From contig NZ_CP017057.1 of assembly GCF_001719165.1 (NCBI RefSeq), positions 1-64,000 on the forward strand: DNA of 64,000 nt, in the 5' to 3' direction. How positions within the stretch are numbered: position 1 is the stretch's first letter; each line of letters starts with the position of its first letter. The stretch comes from Erythrobacter litoralis. GTDB lineage: Bacteria; Pseudomonadota; Alphaproteobacteria; Sphingomonadales; Sphingomonadaceae. This document shows positions 26,695 to 36,528 of the stretch, piece by piece. Made by a program: the position numbers and the translations under genes. Under the pieces are notes generated by a model. That model saw only the letters and a list, made by a program, of their open reading frames with translations. It was not told the DNA's origin and did not search any database.

Positions 26695-29439
26695 TCATTC
26701 GCCCGCCTTCTTGCCCAGCAATTCGGCGAGACCGTCGAAAGCCCCGCCGCTGCGCGCCGGGCTGGTGTCGGGTTTCGGCGGCCGCGGCCGCCTGTCGCCG
26801 GACGGAGGTCCCTTGCGCGGCGGACCCTTTCTGGCGCCGCGCGGCTTTTCGGACCGGGCGCGCCCCCTGTCCTCGCGGCCATGCCTTGCGTCTCCTCCGC
26901 TTGAACCGGCGCGGCGCGGGCGCCAGGTCCAGCTGTCGGGCGCAGGCGGACCGAGGGCGCCCTCTGCGAGGTCGCGCGCGCGGTGATAGCGGAAGCCCGC
27001 GCTGCCGAGCAGGCGGCGGGCATTGTCCTCCTCGAGCCCGATCGAGATGGGCAGCGACAGGTCGAGCCGGAAGCGCGCCCCGGCTTTCGCCTTGCGCGGT
27101 TGGGGACCTTCGCCTTTCGTGACGCGCTCGCCTGCCTTAGCGCGCTTGTCGAAGGCGGCGCGCAGGATCTTCTCGGCAAGATCGACCCGGATCGCCTGCG
27201 TCCCTGCCGGGCGGTACCCGGCGGGCAGGCGCTCCTGTTCGGCAAGGACCGGCAGCATCGCCTCCTGCAATGGCCGCCGGTCGAGCGCGAGCGCGTGGAG
27301 CAGCCGTCTCGGCGCGGGCTTGAGCAGGGCTGCGGCAAAGATGTCGAGCGCGCCGAAGGTAACGCCGAGCTTGCGCAGGAAGGGCCGCATTTCCTTGGGC
27401 AGGTGTTCGAGACCGGCCTTCTCGCGGCTCACGACCCCGCCTGCATCGATCAGCGTGATCAGCAGCGCGCGCGCCTCTGACCCGGCCCCGGGATCGCGCG
27501 CGGCCTCGGCCAGCTTGCGCAGGGGTGCGAGCGGTTCGAGCTGCGCGGCCAGCCAAGCCGAAAGCCCCGCCTCCAACCTGGCGCGCGCCGCATCGGGCAG
27601 CATCGTCACCTCGCGCGCGAATTCAAGCCGGGCTTCGCCGAAATCGGGGGGCATGACGATTTTCGCGAGTTCGCGGCCCTGCCACATGATCGCGCCCGCG
27701 GCGATCTCCAGCTCCCCTAGCCTTTCGCCCAGCAGGTTGTCCGCGCGCTGCGTAAGGATCGCCGGCAGCGCCCGTTCGCCCGCGGCGAGCAGCATCTTGC
27801 GATCCGCCAGCGTCGCGTCGGGATCGACGCCGAAGCGGAATCCTTCCAGCCGCCCGATCGGCTCGCCCTCGACCGTGACGCGGCCATCGGGTTCGAGCGA
27901 GACGGGCAGGGCGCTCGCATCCTGTCCCAGCGATTTCATCAAGATCGTCGTCCTCCGGTTCACGAAGCGTTCGGTGAGCCGCGCATGGAGCGCATCCGAC
28001 AGCTTCGCCTCCACGGCCCGTGCACGGGCCGCCATCTCGTCGCGGGCGAGCACCCAGTCGGGCCGCTGGCAGATATAGGCCCAGCTGCGAATCGCCGCGA
28101 TCCGTCCCTGCAGCGTGTCGATGTCGCCCTGCACCCGGTCAAGCTCGGCAATACGCGCAGCGACGAAATCGGCACCGAGATAGCCTCCTCTCAGGTCCTC
28201 CCACAGCCGCGCGACGAAGCGGGCATGGCTGTCCACCCCGACCGAGCGGAAATCGGGCAGCGAGCAGGCCTCCCAGAAACGCCGCACCGAACCGGACCCG
28301 CGCACCGTATCGGCGATGGGTTCCTCGGCGAGCCGCTTGAGCACCGCGAGGTCGATCGCCTGCGGTGCGGGTTTGAGCGCTTCGTGTTCGGGCTTCGCTT
28401 CTAGATCGCCGATCAGAGTGGCGAGAGTGTCGAAGCGTGGTTCGGCCTCGCGCCAGAACAGGTGGGTAAGCGGAGCGAAACGATGCTCCTCGATCGCGAA
28501 GATCTCTTCCTCGGTGAATTCGAGCGGCGCGCCGGTTCGCGATCCTCCGCCCGTCAGCGTGCCGAAACTGCCGTCGCGCTGGTGCCGCCCGGCGCGCCCC
28601 GCGATCTGCGCCATTTCCGCCGGGGTGAGCCGCCTTTTGCGCCGCCCGTCGAACTTGGTCAGCGCAGCGAAGGCGACATGGTCGAGGTCGAGGTTCAATC
28701 CCATCCCGATCGCGTCGGTCGCGACGATGTAATTGACCTCGCCGTTCTGGAACAATTCGACCTGGCGATTGCGCGTCTCGGGGCTGAGCGCTCCCATGAC
28801 GACTGCCGCGCCGCCGCGAAAACGCCGCAGCGCCTCGGCCATGGCATAGACCTGCTCGACCGAAAACGCGACCACGGCGCTCCTCGGGGGCAGGCGCGAA
28901 AGCTTGGCCGAACCGGCATGGGTGAGCGTGGAGAAACGCGGCCGCTCGACCAGTTCGGCGCGCGGGATCAGCTTGCGGATCATCGGCTCGAGCGTGGCCG
29001 AGCCCAGGATCATCGTTTCGTCGCGCCCACGCGCATTCAGCAGGCGGTCGGTGAAGATATGCCCGCGTTCCGGGTCCGCACCCAATTGCGCCTCGTCCAC
29101 CGCGACGAAGGCGTGCGGCCCATTGGCGCCGCTGCCCCGCCGGTCCATTGCCTCGGCCGTGCACAGGAAATAGCGCGCATTGGGAGGCTCGATCCGCTCC
29201 TCGCCCGTGATCAGCGCGACCGCGTCGTCGCCCTTGATCGCCCGCACCCGGTCATAAACCTCCCGCGCGAGCAGGCGCAGCGGAAAGCCCATCATGCCGG
29301 AGGAGTGACCGCACATCCGCTCGATCGCGAGATGGGTCTTGCCGGTATTGGTCGGGCCGAGCACGGCGCGCACCTGACCCGCACTGTCACCGGCGCGCCT
29401 CCGGTCGCCCCGTTCGCTTGCGTTTGCAGGAAAGGTCAC
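26695..29439 (-). CDS. SUV3-like DEAD/DEAH-box RNA helicase
   Basis: A 914-residue superfamily 2 helicase resembling the mitochondrial SUV3 RNA-degradosome helicase. Motif I is GPTNTGKTHLA, motif II DEAQ (VAVDEAQLG), motif III-like LGSATLEP, motif VI IAGRAGRHQRDG. A long C-terminal half follows, then an Arg/Pro/Gly-rich low-complexity tail over the last 90 residues, a likely RNA-binding extension. The start is uncertain: a GTG at 29437-29439 begins MTFPANASERG shortly before motif I, but no clear ribosome-binding site is seen, and an open frame extends upstream without a convincing start. Confidence 0.87.
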   Translation of the reverse strand: MTFPANASERGDRRRAGDSAGQVRAVLGPTNTGKTHLAIERMCGHSSGMMGFPLRLLAREVYDRVRAIKGDDAVALITGEERIEPPNARYFLCTAEAMDRRGSGANGPHAFVAVDEAQLGADPERGHIFTDRLLNARGRDETMILGSATLEPMIRKLIPRAELVERPRFSTLTHAGSAKLSRLPPRSAVVAFSVEQVYAMAEALRRFRGGAAVVMGALSPETRNRQVELFQNGEVNYIVATDAIGMGLNLDLDHVAFAALTKFDGRRKRRLTPAEMAQIAGRAGRHQRDGSFGTLTGGGSRTGAPLEFTEEEIFAIEEHRFAPLTHLFWREAEPRFDTLATLIGDLEAKPEHEALKPAPQAIDLAVLKRLAEEPIADTVRGSGSVRRFWEACSLPDFRSVGVDSHARFVARLWEDLRGGYLGADFVAARIAELDRVQGDIDTLQGRIAAIRSWAYICQRPDWVLARDEMAARARAVEAKLSDALHARLTERFVNRRTTILMKSLGQDASALPVSLEPDGRVTVEGEPIGRLEGFRFGVDPDATLADRKMLLAAGERALPAILTQRADNLLGERLGELEIAAGAIMWQGRELAKIVMPPDFGEARLEFAREVTMLPDAARARLEAGLSAWLAAQLEPLAPLRKLAEAARDPGAGSEARALLITLIDAGGVVSREKAGLEHLPKEMRPFLRKLGVTFGALDIFAAALLKPAPRRLLHALALDRRPLQEAMLPVLAEQERLPAGYRPAGTQAIRVDLAEKILRAAFDKRAKAGERVTKGEGPQPRKAKAGARFRLDLSLPISIGLEEDNARRLLGSAGFRYHRARDLAEGALGPPAPDSWTWRPRRAGSSGGDARHGREDRGRARSEKPRGARKGPPRKGPPSGDRRPRPPKPDTSPARSGGAFDGLAELLGKKAGE

Positions 29440-29665
29440 GGGAAGCTTTGTGTCAGGCTTGGCGGGAGGGGGCAACCTTCCGTGGCGCGCGGGTGGTCGG
29501 GTGCCTGCAACCACTTGTCGCGGCCCAGACTCGGCTGGTCGCTGGTTAAGGCGGTATTTACTTTGATCGGGCAGGGAATGCAGCCAAGAAAGGCGCGCTC
29601 GAGACGCGCGCCCTGTCGGCGCGGCCGCTGGGCCGACGCGACGACTTCGCAACCGGAAGAGATCC

Positions 29666-31363
29666 TTGGACCACGCTCGCGACATCGATGGGAACGGCTG
29701 GTCGGGGGAAGGATGGCCGGATAACGGGTCCAGCGTCCCCGATCCCCGCGATCCGCGCGCTAATGAAGCCGGCAATCTCATCGGCTATCTGCGCAGGGGC
29801 AAGGAAAGCGCCCCGCCCACGCAGCAGCAGAAGGCCCGCCGCCAGGTCGTCACCCGCATGCGCGGCTTCGGCGATCGTTATGACGAATGGAAACTGTCGG
29901 TCGGCGAATGGTTCGCCCGGATCGATCTCGCCCCTGACCTGGCCGAGAATGTCGGCAGCCGCCGCTGGTTCCGCGGTCTCGGCACGATGATCGCGCTGGG
30001 GGCGGCGGCTTTCGCCTTCTGGCCCGATTTCACCCCGCTCGAAGCGCGCGCTTCCATGCCGGAAAGTCCCGTGATCCGCGACGAGATGCGCAGGGGAATA
30101 ATCCTGCCGCTGGCTCTGGGCGCCGATAGCGGGCGCAGCATGGGGCCGAGCGCGCGGGTGATCCCCTTGAAGAGCGCGCCCGAGCGCCCGCAGGTTGAAT
30201 TGATCGCGACGCTTGCCCCGGGCGACAGCTTCCCCAGCATGCTGCGCCGCGCGGGCCTCGCGAGCGGGGACATTTCGCGCGTCGCGGCGCTGGTGGGCGA
30301 TGCGATGCCGCATACCGAACTCAAGCCCGGTACGCAGATAGACATCGTCCTCGGTCGCCGCCCGGCCCCGGGCGAGCCGCGCCCGCTCGATGCACTGTCC
30401 TTCCGGGCGCGCTTCGATCTCGAACTTGAAATCGCGCGCGCGGGCGAGGGCGTCGCTGCGCCGCTCGCGCTCCAGCGCAATTTCATCCGGGTCGACGACA
30501 CGCCGCTGCGCGTGCGCGGCAAGGTCGGGCAGAGCCTCTACCGTTCGATGCGCGCCGCGGGCGTGCCGGCAGGCGCCGTGCAGGAATATCTGCGCGCGCT
30601 CGACAATCAGATCGACATGGACCGCGAGGTGCGCGGCTCCGACGAATTCGACATCATCCTCGCCTATCGCAGGGCCGCCACGGGCGAGCGGCAGGCGGGG
30701 CAATTGCTCTATGCCGGTATCGACCGCGGCGGTGAGGCAAAGACCCAGCTGATGCGCTGGGGCGAGGACGGGCAGTTCTACGAAGCCTCGGGCGTGGGCG
30801 AACAGCGCCGCGGGCTGGTGCAACCGGTGCCGGGGCCGGTTTCCTCGCGCTATGGCATGCGGCGCCACCCGATCCTCGGCTATCGGCGGATGCATGCCGG
30901 GCTCGATTTTCGCGCCCGCCACGGAACGCCGATCGCGGCGGTGACCGATGGCCGCGTGACCTCGGCGGGCAGGGCGGGCGGCTGCGGGATCGCGGTCCGG
31001 ATCGATCACGGCGAAGGGCTTTCGACGCGCTATTGCCACATGAGCCGGATGGCGGTGAGCCGCGGCCAGCGGGTCGAGCGCGGGCAGATCATCGGCTATG
31101 TCGGCTCGACCGGGCTGTCGACCGGCCCGCACCTTCATTACGAGATGTATCGCGGCGGGCGCTCGATCAATCCGGAAAGCGTGTCCTTCGTCTCGCGTGC
31201 GCAGCTTTCGGGCACCGAGCTGATCGATTTCCGGCGCCGCCTGATCGAGCTGAAACAGGTCGAAGTCGGCGCCGCGCTGGCCGATCTCGAACCCCTGCCG
31301 AGCGAAGTCGACGAACCTGAACGCGAGATCGAGAAGATCGACCTCGCGCGCCGCATGAACTGA
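29666..31363 (+). CDS. M23 (LytM) peptidoglycan endopeptidase
   Basis: A 565-residue envelope protein with one membrane anchor (about residues 106-122, MIALGAAAFAFW) after a long cytoplasmic, Gln/Arg-rich N-terminus. Residues about 185-370 form an OapA/LysM-like and second domain. The C-terminal LytM domain keeps all zinc ligands: His410 and Asp414 (MHAGLDF) and His489/His491 (HLHYEM), so it should be active. Start is a TTG at 29666 with GGAAGA at 29654-29659; no better start is nearby. It is divergent from the helicase gene, 226 bases away. hemB follows after 72 bases. Confidence 0.88.
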   Translation: MDHARDIDGNGWSGEGWPDNGSSVPDPRDPRANEAGNLIGYLRRGKESAPPTQQQKARRQVVTRMRGFGDRYDEWKLSVGEWFARIDLAPDLAENVGSRRWFRGLGTMIALGAAAFAFWPDFTPLEARASMPESPVIRDEMRRGIILPLALGADSGRSMGPSARVIPLKSAPERPQVELIATLAPGDSFPSMLRRAGLASGDISRVAALVGDAMPHTELKPGTQIDIVLGRRPAPGEPRPLDALSFRARFDLELEIARAGEGVAAPLALQRNFIRVDDTPLRVRGKVGQSLYRSMRAAGVPAGAVQEYLRALDNQIDMDREVRGSDEFDIILAYRRAATGERQAGQLLYAGIDRGGEAKTQLMRWGEDGQFYEASGVGEQRRGLVQPVPGPVSSRYGMRRHPILGYRRMHAGLDFRARHGTPIAAVTDGRVTSAGRAGGCGIAVRIDHGEGLSTRYCHMSRMAVSRGQRVERGQIIGYVGSTGLSTGPHLHYEMYRGGRSINPESVSFVSRAQLSGTELIDFRRRLIELKQVEVGAALADLEPLPSEVDEPEREIEKIDLARRMN

Positions 31364-31435
31364 CGGGGATGAACTGAGGGAAGGCTCCACCCGCACGATT
31401 GCGCGTCGCCGTTCTTTGCGGCAACACGGCGCTCC

Positions 31436-32437
31436 ATGAGTGGACATTATCCCAACACCCGCCTGCGCCGCACGCGGGCTTCCGCCTGGAGCCGCACGCT
31501 CCACCGCGAAACGCTGGTCACGCCGGCCGACCTCATCTGGCCGCTCTTCGTCACTTCGGGAAAAGGGGTGGAGGAACCGGTCGCGACCCTGCCGGGCGTA
31601 TCGCGCTGGTCGGTCGATCTCATCGCCGAGCGCGCGAAGGAAGCGGTGAAGCTCGGCATTCCGGTCGTTGCGCTGTTTCCCAACACCCCGCCGGACAAGC
31701 GCAGCGACGAGGGCGAGGAAGCGCACAATCCCGACAACCTGATGTGCCGCGCGATCCGGGCGATCAAGGATGCGTGCGGAGATGATATCGGCGTGCTGAC
31801 CGATGTCGCGCTCGACCCCTATACGAGCCACGGGCAGGACGGGCTGATCGACGCGCGCGGTTATGTCACCAATGACGATACGGTCGCGGTGCTGGTCGAC
31901 CAGGCGATCAACCAGGCCGAAGCCGGGGCCGACATCATCGCGCCGTCGGACATGATGGACGGGCGCATCGGTGCGATCCGCCGCGCGCTCGAAATGGGCG
32001 AGCATCACAATGTCCAGATCATGAGCTATGCGGCCAAGTATGCGAGCGCCTTCTACGGCCCGTTCCGCGACGCGGTCGGATCGGGCGGGCTTTTGAAAGG
32101 CGACAAGAAGAGCTACCAGATGGACCCCGCCAATGGCGACGAGGCGCTGCGCGAAGTCGAATTCGACCTCGCCGAGGGCGCCGACAGCGTGATGGTGAAG
32201 CCGGGCCTTGCCTATCTCGACATCATCTACCGCGTGAAGCAGGAATTCCGCGTACCGGTATTCGCCTACCAGGTGTCCGGCGAATATGCGATGATCGAGG
32301 CGGCCGAGAGCGTCGGGGCGGGCAGCCGCGACGCGCTGCTGATGGAAAAGCTGCTCGCCTTCAAGCGCGCCGGATGCAGCGGCGTCCTGACCTACCACGC
32401 CCCACATGCAGCCCGGCTGCTCGGAGCATCGACATGA
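31436..32437 (+). CDS. hemB: delta-aminolevulinic acid dehydratase HemB
   Basis: Condenses two 5-aminolevulinate molecules to porphobilinogen. The 333-residue protein has the two active-site lysines, Lys201 (AAKYASAFYGPF) and Lys255 (MVKPGLAYLD). The metal-binding loop reads DVALDPYTSHGQDG, lacking the three cysteines of the zinc enzyme, so this is the magnesium-type enzyme common in alphaproteobacteria. Its stop overlaps the start of the gamma-carbonic anhydrase gene as ATGA. With hemE and hemJ it is the third haem gene in the window, 30 kb from them. Confidence 0.96.
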   Translation: MSGHYPNTRLRRTRASAWSRTLHRETLVTPADLIWPLFVTSGKGVEEPVATLPGVSRWSVDLIAERAKEAVKLGIPVVALFPNTPPDKRSDEGEEAHNPDNLMCRAIRAIKDACGDDIGVLTDVALDPYTSHGQDGLIDARGYVTNDDTVAVLVDQAINQAEAGADIIAPSDMMDGRIGAIRRALEMGEHHNVQIMSYAAKYASAFYGPFRDAVGSGGLLKGDKKSYQMDPANGDEALREVEFDLAEGADSVMVKPGLAYLDIIYRVKQEFRVPVFAYQVSGEYAMIEAAESVGAGSRDALLMEKLLAFKRAGCSGVLTYHAPHAARLLGAST

Positions 32438-33015
32438 CCGACGACCTTTCCGCCCGCTATCCCGGCGCCCATTTCGTGCCGATCCATGGCAAGACGCCGA
32501 GAATCCACGAAACCGCCTTCATCGCGCCGGGCTCGACGATCATCGGCGATGTCGAGATCGGGGCGGGCTCCTCTATCTGGTACAATTGCGTGGTGCGCGC
32601 GGACGTCTTCACGATCCGTATCGGCGAACGGACCAATGTGCAGGACGGCAGCGTGCTGCATTGCGACCCGCCGCGCCCCGACGATCCGGAAGGCTCCCCT
32701 CTCGTCATCGGCGACGACGTGCTGATCGGCCACATGGCGATGGTGCATGGCTGCATCATCCACGACCGCGGTTTCGTCGGGCTTGGCGCGATCGCTATGA
32801 ACAAGGCGGTGATCGGATCGGACGCGATGCTGGCGGCGGGCGCGATGCTGACCGAGCGCAAGGTCATGGGTGAACGCGAATTGTGGGCCGGGCGCCCGGC
32901 CAAGAAGCTGAAGGAACTGTCCGACGCCGCCATCGCCGGCATGAAGATGGGCGTTGCGCATTATGCCGAGAACGCGAAACATCACGCCGACGCAGTAAGG
33001 GACGCGCTCGGCTGA
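32434..33015 (+). CDS. gamma-carbonic anhydrase family protein
   Basis: A 193-residue left-handed beta-helix protein of hexapeptide repeats (for example STIIGDVEIGAGSSIWYNCVV). The three metal histidines of the gamma class fit SVLHCDPP and LIGHMAMVHGC. Members hydrate carbon dioxide or have unknown roles; activity cannot be judged from sequence alone. ATG at 32434 overlaps the hemB stop. The stop codon lies in the loop of a strong terminator hairpin. Confidence 0.88.
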   Translation: MTDDLSARYPGAHFVPIHGKTPRIHETAFIAPGSTIIGDVEIGAGSSIWYNCVVRADVFTIRIGERTNVQDGSVLHCDPPRPDDPEGSPLVIGDDVLIGHMAMVHGCIIHDRGFVGLGAIAMNKAVIGSDAMLAAGAMLTERKVMGERELWAGRPAKKLKELSDAAIAGMKMGVAHYAENAKHHADAVRDALG

Positions 33016-33026
33016 ACGCGTCCCTT
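32997..33026. terminator. terminator overlapping the stop codon of the carbonic anhydrase gene
   Basis: AAGGGACGCG at 32997-33006 pairs perfectly with CGCGTCCCTT at 33017-33026. The TGA stop (33013-33015) is in the 10-base loop. It lies between the convergent carbonic anhydrase and PRC-barrel genes and can serve both. Confidence 0.75.
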
Positions 33027-33057
33027 CCCGGCTTTTCGCTGCCGGTCGTTCGCCGGA

Positions 33058-33711
33058 TCAGTAGATCCAGACCTGGTATTCGTAGGTCGTGGGCTGCGAG
33101 ACCATCCAGTAGTCGCCGCTTTCGTCGAGGCCGGCCATCGAGGCCGGAACGAGCCGCGTGTCTTCGTCGAACAGGCTGTCTTCGTCGAATTCGACCACGT
33201 AATGCGTGATCATGCCGGTTTCGGGATCGAACAGGATGTCCTCGATCTCGCGCATTTCGCGGTCGGCGAACATCATGTCCGCGCCGACGATGTTGTCGAC
33301 CAGCCGACCATCGGCCTCGGCCTTGGTAAGCGTCAGCTGTTCCTTGCGATAGTCCTCGGCATCGTCGTCGATCCTGAGGTCGAGCCCGTCAAAGCCGCCG
33401 CGCTCGATCGCGACATTGTCCCACCGCACGAAACCGTCGTCCTCACCGTAGAACGAGGAAGGATAGGGCACGTCGTAGAGAATGTATTCGATCCGCTGGC
33501 CGGTCTGGTCGAGCACGAGATTGCGCACGTCGCCCAGCTGGTTGAAGCCATTGGTCACATCGCCGCTCATCATCCGTTCGGCGCTGACGGTCTCGTTCAT
33601 CGCCTGCTGGTAGCGGTCATGTGCCTCCTCCATCGTGCTCTGACCCAGTGCCGGCGCGGCGCCGAGCGCGGTGGTGGCGAGGCCTGCTGCGATAAGTGTC
33701 TTGAGTTTCAT
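33058..33711 (-). CDS. exported PRC-barrel protein
   Basis: A 217-residue exported protein (signal peptide to about residue 23, ALG before QSTMEE). Two PRC-barrel-like segments are visible: about 45-110 (NGFNQLGDVRNLVLDQTGQRIEYILYDVP) and about 135-205 (VDNIVGADMMFADREMREIEDILFDPETG), rich in Asp and Glu. PRC-barrels are found in ribosome-maturation and photosynthetic proteins as well as in envelope proteins of unknown role. No neighbouring gene suggests a pathway. It is followed by a shared terminator. Confidence 0.75.
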   Translation of the reverse strand: MKLKTLIAAGLATTALGAAPALGQSTMEEAHDRYQQAMNETVSAERMMSGDVTNGFNQLGDVRNLVLDQTGQRIEYILYDVPYPSSFYGEDDGFVRWDNVAIERGGFDGLDLRIDDDAEDYRKEQLTLTKAEADGRLVDNIVGADMMFADREMREIEDILFDPETGMITHYVVEFDEDSLFDEDTRLVPASMAGLDESGDYWMVSQPTTYEYQVWIY

Positions 33712-33846
33712 TGATCGTCCTCCGTTTTCGCTTTCACGGATTCAATGGGAGGCGGGTAAGGCCCGTTCCGAATCCACGCCGGACCGTGCGCGAGCCGCGA
33801 CGGGATGGCGAAATAAAAAACAGCGATTACAATGGCTTGATATAGG

Positions 33847-35463
33847 TTAGTCGCGGATCAATGCGCGCAGGGCTTCGATCCGGTCGGCCTCGTGGGCCGG
33901 CTTGTCCCAGCGAATTCGGTGGATGCGGGGGAAACGCATGGCGAGCCCGGACTTGTGCCGCTTCGAGGAATGGACGCTGTCGAAAGCGACCTCGAACACG
34001 AGGCTGCGATCGGTTTCGCGCACCGGGCCGAAGCGATTGACCGTGTTCTGGCGCACGTGCCGGTCGAGCTTCTTCAGTTCCGCATCGGTGAAGCCCGAAT
34101 AGGCCTTGCCCACCGGCAGCAGTTCGGCGCCCGCATCGGGATCGCCATCCCAGCAGCCGAACGTGTAATCCGAATAGAAACTCGACCGCTTGCCGCTGCC
34201 GCGCTGGGCATACATCAGCACGCAGTCGATCAGCAGCGGGTCGCGCTTCCACTTGTACCACAGCCCGACCTTGCGCCCGGCGAGATAGGGGCTGTCCCGG
34301 CGTTTCAGCATCAGCCCCTCGATCGCTTCCTCGCGCGCCGTTTCGCGCATTTCGGCAAGGTGACCGAAATCGCGCGCCTCGACGATCTGCGACAGGTCGA
34401 AACGTTCGGGCCGGAGGCGCTCCATCAGCCCTTCGAGCCGGGCGCGCCGTTCGCTCCAGGGCAGTTCGCGCAGATCGCGCCCGTCGATCAGCAGCGCATC
34501 GTAAAGCCGCACGAAAGCGGGCGCTTCGGCAAGCATTTTCTTCGACACGGTCTTGCGCCCGAGCCTTTGCTGGAGCGCGTTGAAACTCGCCGCGCCGCCC
34601 TCGGCCCCGCCCTGCGTGTCGCCCTGCACCAGCAATTCCCCGTCGAGCACCGCGTCCACTGGAAGCGCGTCCAGCATTTCCGGGAAACTGGCCGAAATGT
34701 CGTCGCCGCTGCGCGAATAGAGCCGGGTCGCCGGAATGCCGTCCTTCGTCACCCGCACCAGCTGGACCCGGATACCGTCCCATTTCCACTCGGCGGCGTA
34801 ATCGGCGAGGTCGACCTGCCCGTCTTCGAGCGGGTGGGCGAGCATGAAGGGGCGAAAGCGCGGCAGGTTCGCGACATCGGGCGGATTGCCGCCTTCGGCC
34901 GCCCAGTCGAACAGCTCGGCATAGGGCGGGGAAAGGGCGTGCCAATATTCCTCCACCTCCTCCACGGCCACGTCGAAAGCCTGCGCGAAGGCGGTTTTCG
35001 CAAGCCGCGCCGAAATGCCGATCCGCATGCCGCCGGTCGCGAGCTTTATCAGCGCGAAGCGGCCATTCACGTCGAGCCGGTCGAGCAGGCGGGGCAATTC
35101 GCGCGGCGCGGTGGTGCGGGTGAGGGCCGAAAGGGTGTCGACCACCTTGCCCACCGTCAGCTCCGCATCCGGCGCGGGCGCGGCCCCCTGGGCCTCGGGC
35201 CACATCAGGCTGGCCGTTTCGGCCGTGTCGCCGACGAAATCGCGCGCCAGCGTCCACAGGACGGGATCGACCCGCTCCTTCATGAGGTTGCGCACGGTCG
35301 AGGACTTGACCGCCGGAAAGTCGAGCTCCCCCGTCAGCGCCGCCAGTGCCCAGCCGCGGTCGGGATCGGGTGTTTCGCGCAGGTAATCGGCGATCAGCGC
35401 AAGCTTGCGATTGCGGCTGGTCGTGTAGACGAGCGTGTCGAGAAGCTGCGCGAAGGCCTGCAT
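33847..35463 (-). CDS. ATP-dependent DNA ligase (LigC/Lhr-associated type)
   Basis: A 538-residue ATP-dependent DNA ligase. An N-terminal helical DNA-binding domain (about 1-200) precedes the adenylation domain with catalytic Lys227 in EWKWDGIR, then LDGEL, and the OB domain with WYKWKRDP, the conserved ligase motif V. It belongs to the group encoded with a metallo-beta-lactamase exonuclease and often with helicase Lhr and a phosphoesterase. Start is the ATG at 35461-35463, overlapping the exonuclease stop by one base (TGATG); a GTG 3 bases earlier is an alternative. Lhr and the phosphoesterase are not in this window. Confidence 0.93.
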   Translation of the reverse strand: MQAFAQLLDTLVYTTSRNRKLALIADYLRETPDPDRGWALAALTGELDFPAVKSSTVRNLMKERVDPVLWTLARDFVGDTAETASLMWPEAQGAAPAPDAELTVGKVVDTLSALTRTTAPRELPRLLDRLDVNGRFALIKLATGGMRIGISARLAKTAFAQAFDVAVEEVEEYWHALSPPYAELFDWAAEGGNPPDVANLPRFRPFMLAHPLEDGQVDLADYAAEWKWDGIRVQLVRVTKDGIPATRLYSRSGDDISASFPEMLDALPVDAVLDGELLVQGDTQGGAEGGAASFNALQQRLGRKTVSKKMLAEAPAFVRLYDALLIDGRDLRELPWSERRARLEGLMERLRPERFDLSQIVEARDFGHLAEMRETAREEAIEGLMLKRRDSPYLAGRKVGLWYKWKRDPLLIDCVLMYAQRGSGKRSSFYSDYTFGCWDGDPDAGAELLPVGKAYSGFTDAELKKLDRHVRQNTVNRFGPVRETDRSLVFEVAFDSVHSSKRHKSGLAMRFPRIHRIRWDKPAHEADRIEALRALIRD

Positions 35464-36494
35464 CACTCGTCCTCATCCTCGCGCCCCACCAGCGCCAGAG
35501 CGCGGGCCCGCCGCTGGCCCAGTTCGCACCAGCGCAACAATGCCTCCTCGCGGCCATGGGTGATCCATGTCTCGGCGGGGTCGACCTCCTCGATCGTGGC
35601 GGTGAGTTCATTCCAGTCGGCGTGATCGGAGATCACAAGAGGCAGTTCGACATTGCGCTGGCGGGCGCGCTGGCGCACCCGCATCCAGCCTGATGCCATG
35701 GCGGTGATGGCATTGGGCAGACGACGCGACCATCGGTCGTTTAGCGCGGAGGGCGGGGCGACGACGATCGAGCCGCGCATCTCCTCCTTGGTGTGATCGC
35801 TCACAAGCCGCAGTTCGCCGAGCGGAACGCCGTGCTCCTCGTAAAGCCGGCACATCTTCTCCATCGCCCCGTGGAGATAGATCGGATCTTGGTGGCCGGC
35901 CGCGCGCAGTTCGGCGATCACCCGCTGCGCTTTGCCCAGCGCATAGGCGCCGACCAGCACGCAGCCATCGCGATTGCCGCGCAGCGCGGCGAGCAACTTG
36001 GCCATCTCCTGCTCGATCGGGGGATGGGTGAAGATCGGCAGCCCAAAGGTCGCCTCGGTGATGAAGATGTCGCACGCAACCACTTCGAACGGCGCGCAGG
36101 TCGGGTCGGCGCGGCGTTTGTAATCGCCGGTGATGACGACCCGCTCGCCCGCATGTTCGAGCAGGACCTGCGCGCTGCCCAGCACGTGGCCGGCGGGCAC
36201 GAAGGTCGCATCGACGCCGCCCGGCAGGCGGATCGTCTCACCATAGGCGACCGGAGTCGCCTTCGAAGGCATCTCGCCCGATCCCTCCTCGATGCCGGTG
36301 CGATACCGCAGCGCCATTATGGCAAGCGTTTCGGGCGTGGCGATGGTTTCGCCATGCCCGCCGCGGGCGTGGTCGGCGTGGCCGTGGGTGACGAGCGCGC
36401 GGTCCACCGCCCGCCCCGGATCGACCCAGCAATCCGCGGGCACGACATGGACGCCCCACGGTTCGGGCCTGATCCAGGAAAAGGGCGCGCTCAC
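35463..36494 (-). CDS. ligase-associated DNA exonuclease (metallo-beta-lactamase fold)
   Basis: A 343-residue beta-CASP-type metallo-beta-lactamase nuclease. Motif HGHADHARGG (metal ligands), GHVLGSAQV, ITGDYKRRADPTC and the C-terminal SDHADWNEL are present, matching the nuclease group encoded with an ATP-dependent ligase. The GTG at 36492-36494 gives the usual N-terminus (MSAPFSWIRPEPWG), whereas the open frame extends further upstream. It lies 34 bases downstream of the S9 peptidase gene and is directly coupled to the ligase, suggesting joint DNA repair. Confidence 0.9.
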   Translation of the reverse strand: MSAPFSWIRPEPWGVHVVPADCWVDPGRAVDRALVTHGHADHARGGHGETIATPETLAIMALRYRTGIEEGSGEMPSKATPVAYGETIRLPGGVDATFVPAGHVLGSAQVLLEHAGERVVITGDYKRRADPTCAPFEVVACDIFITEATFGLPIFTHPPIEQEMAKLLAALRGNRDGCVLVGAYALGKAQRVIAELRAAGHQDPIYLHGAMEKMCRLYEEHGVPLGELRLVSDHTKEEMRGSIVVAPPSALNDRWSRRLPNAITAMASGWMRVRQRARQRNVELPLVISDHADWNELTATIEEVDPAETWITHGREEALLRWCELGQRRARALALVGREDEDE

Positions 36495-36528
36495 GCCTGT
36501 TTCAAAGCACGGGCGGGGGCGGCGTTCC

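Noticed and set aside
29558..32407. Very long minus-strand open frame opposite the M23 peptidase and hemB genes
   Set aside because: High-GC genes commonly leave such open antisense frames; the plus-strand genes carry full motif sets.
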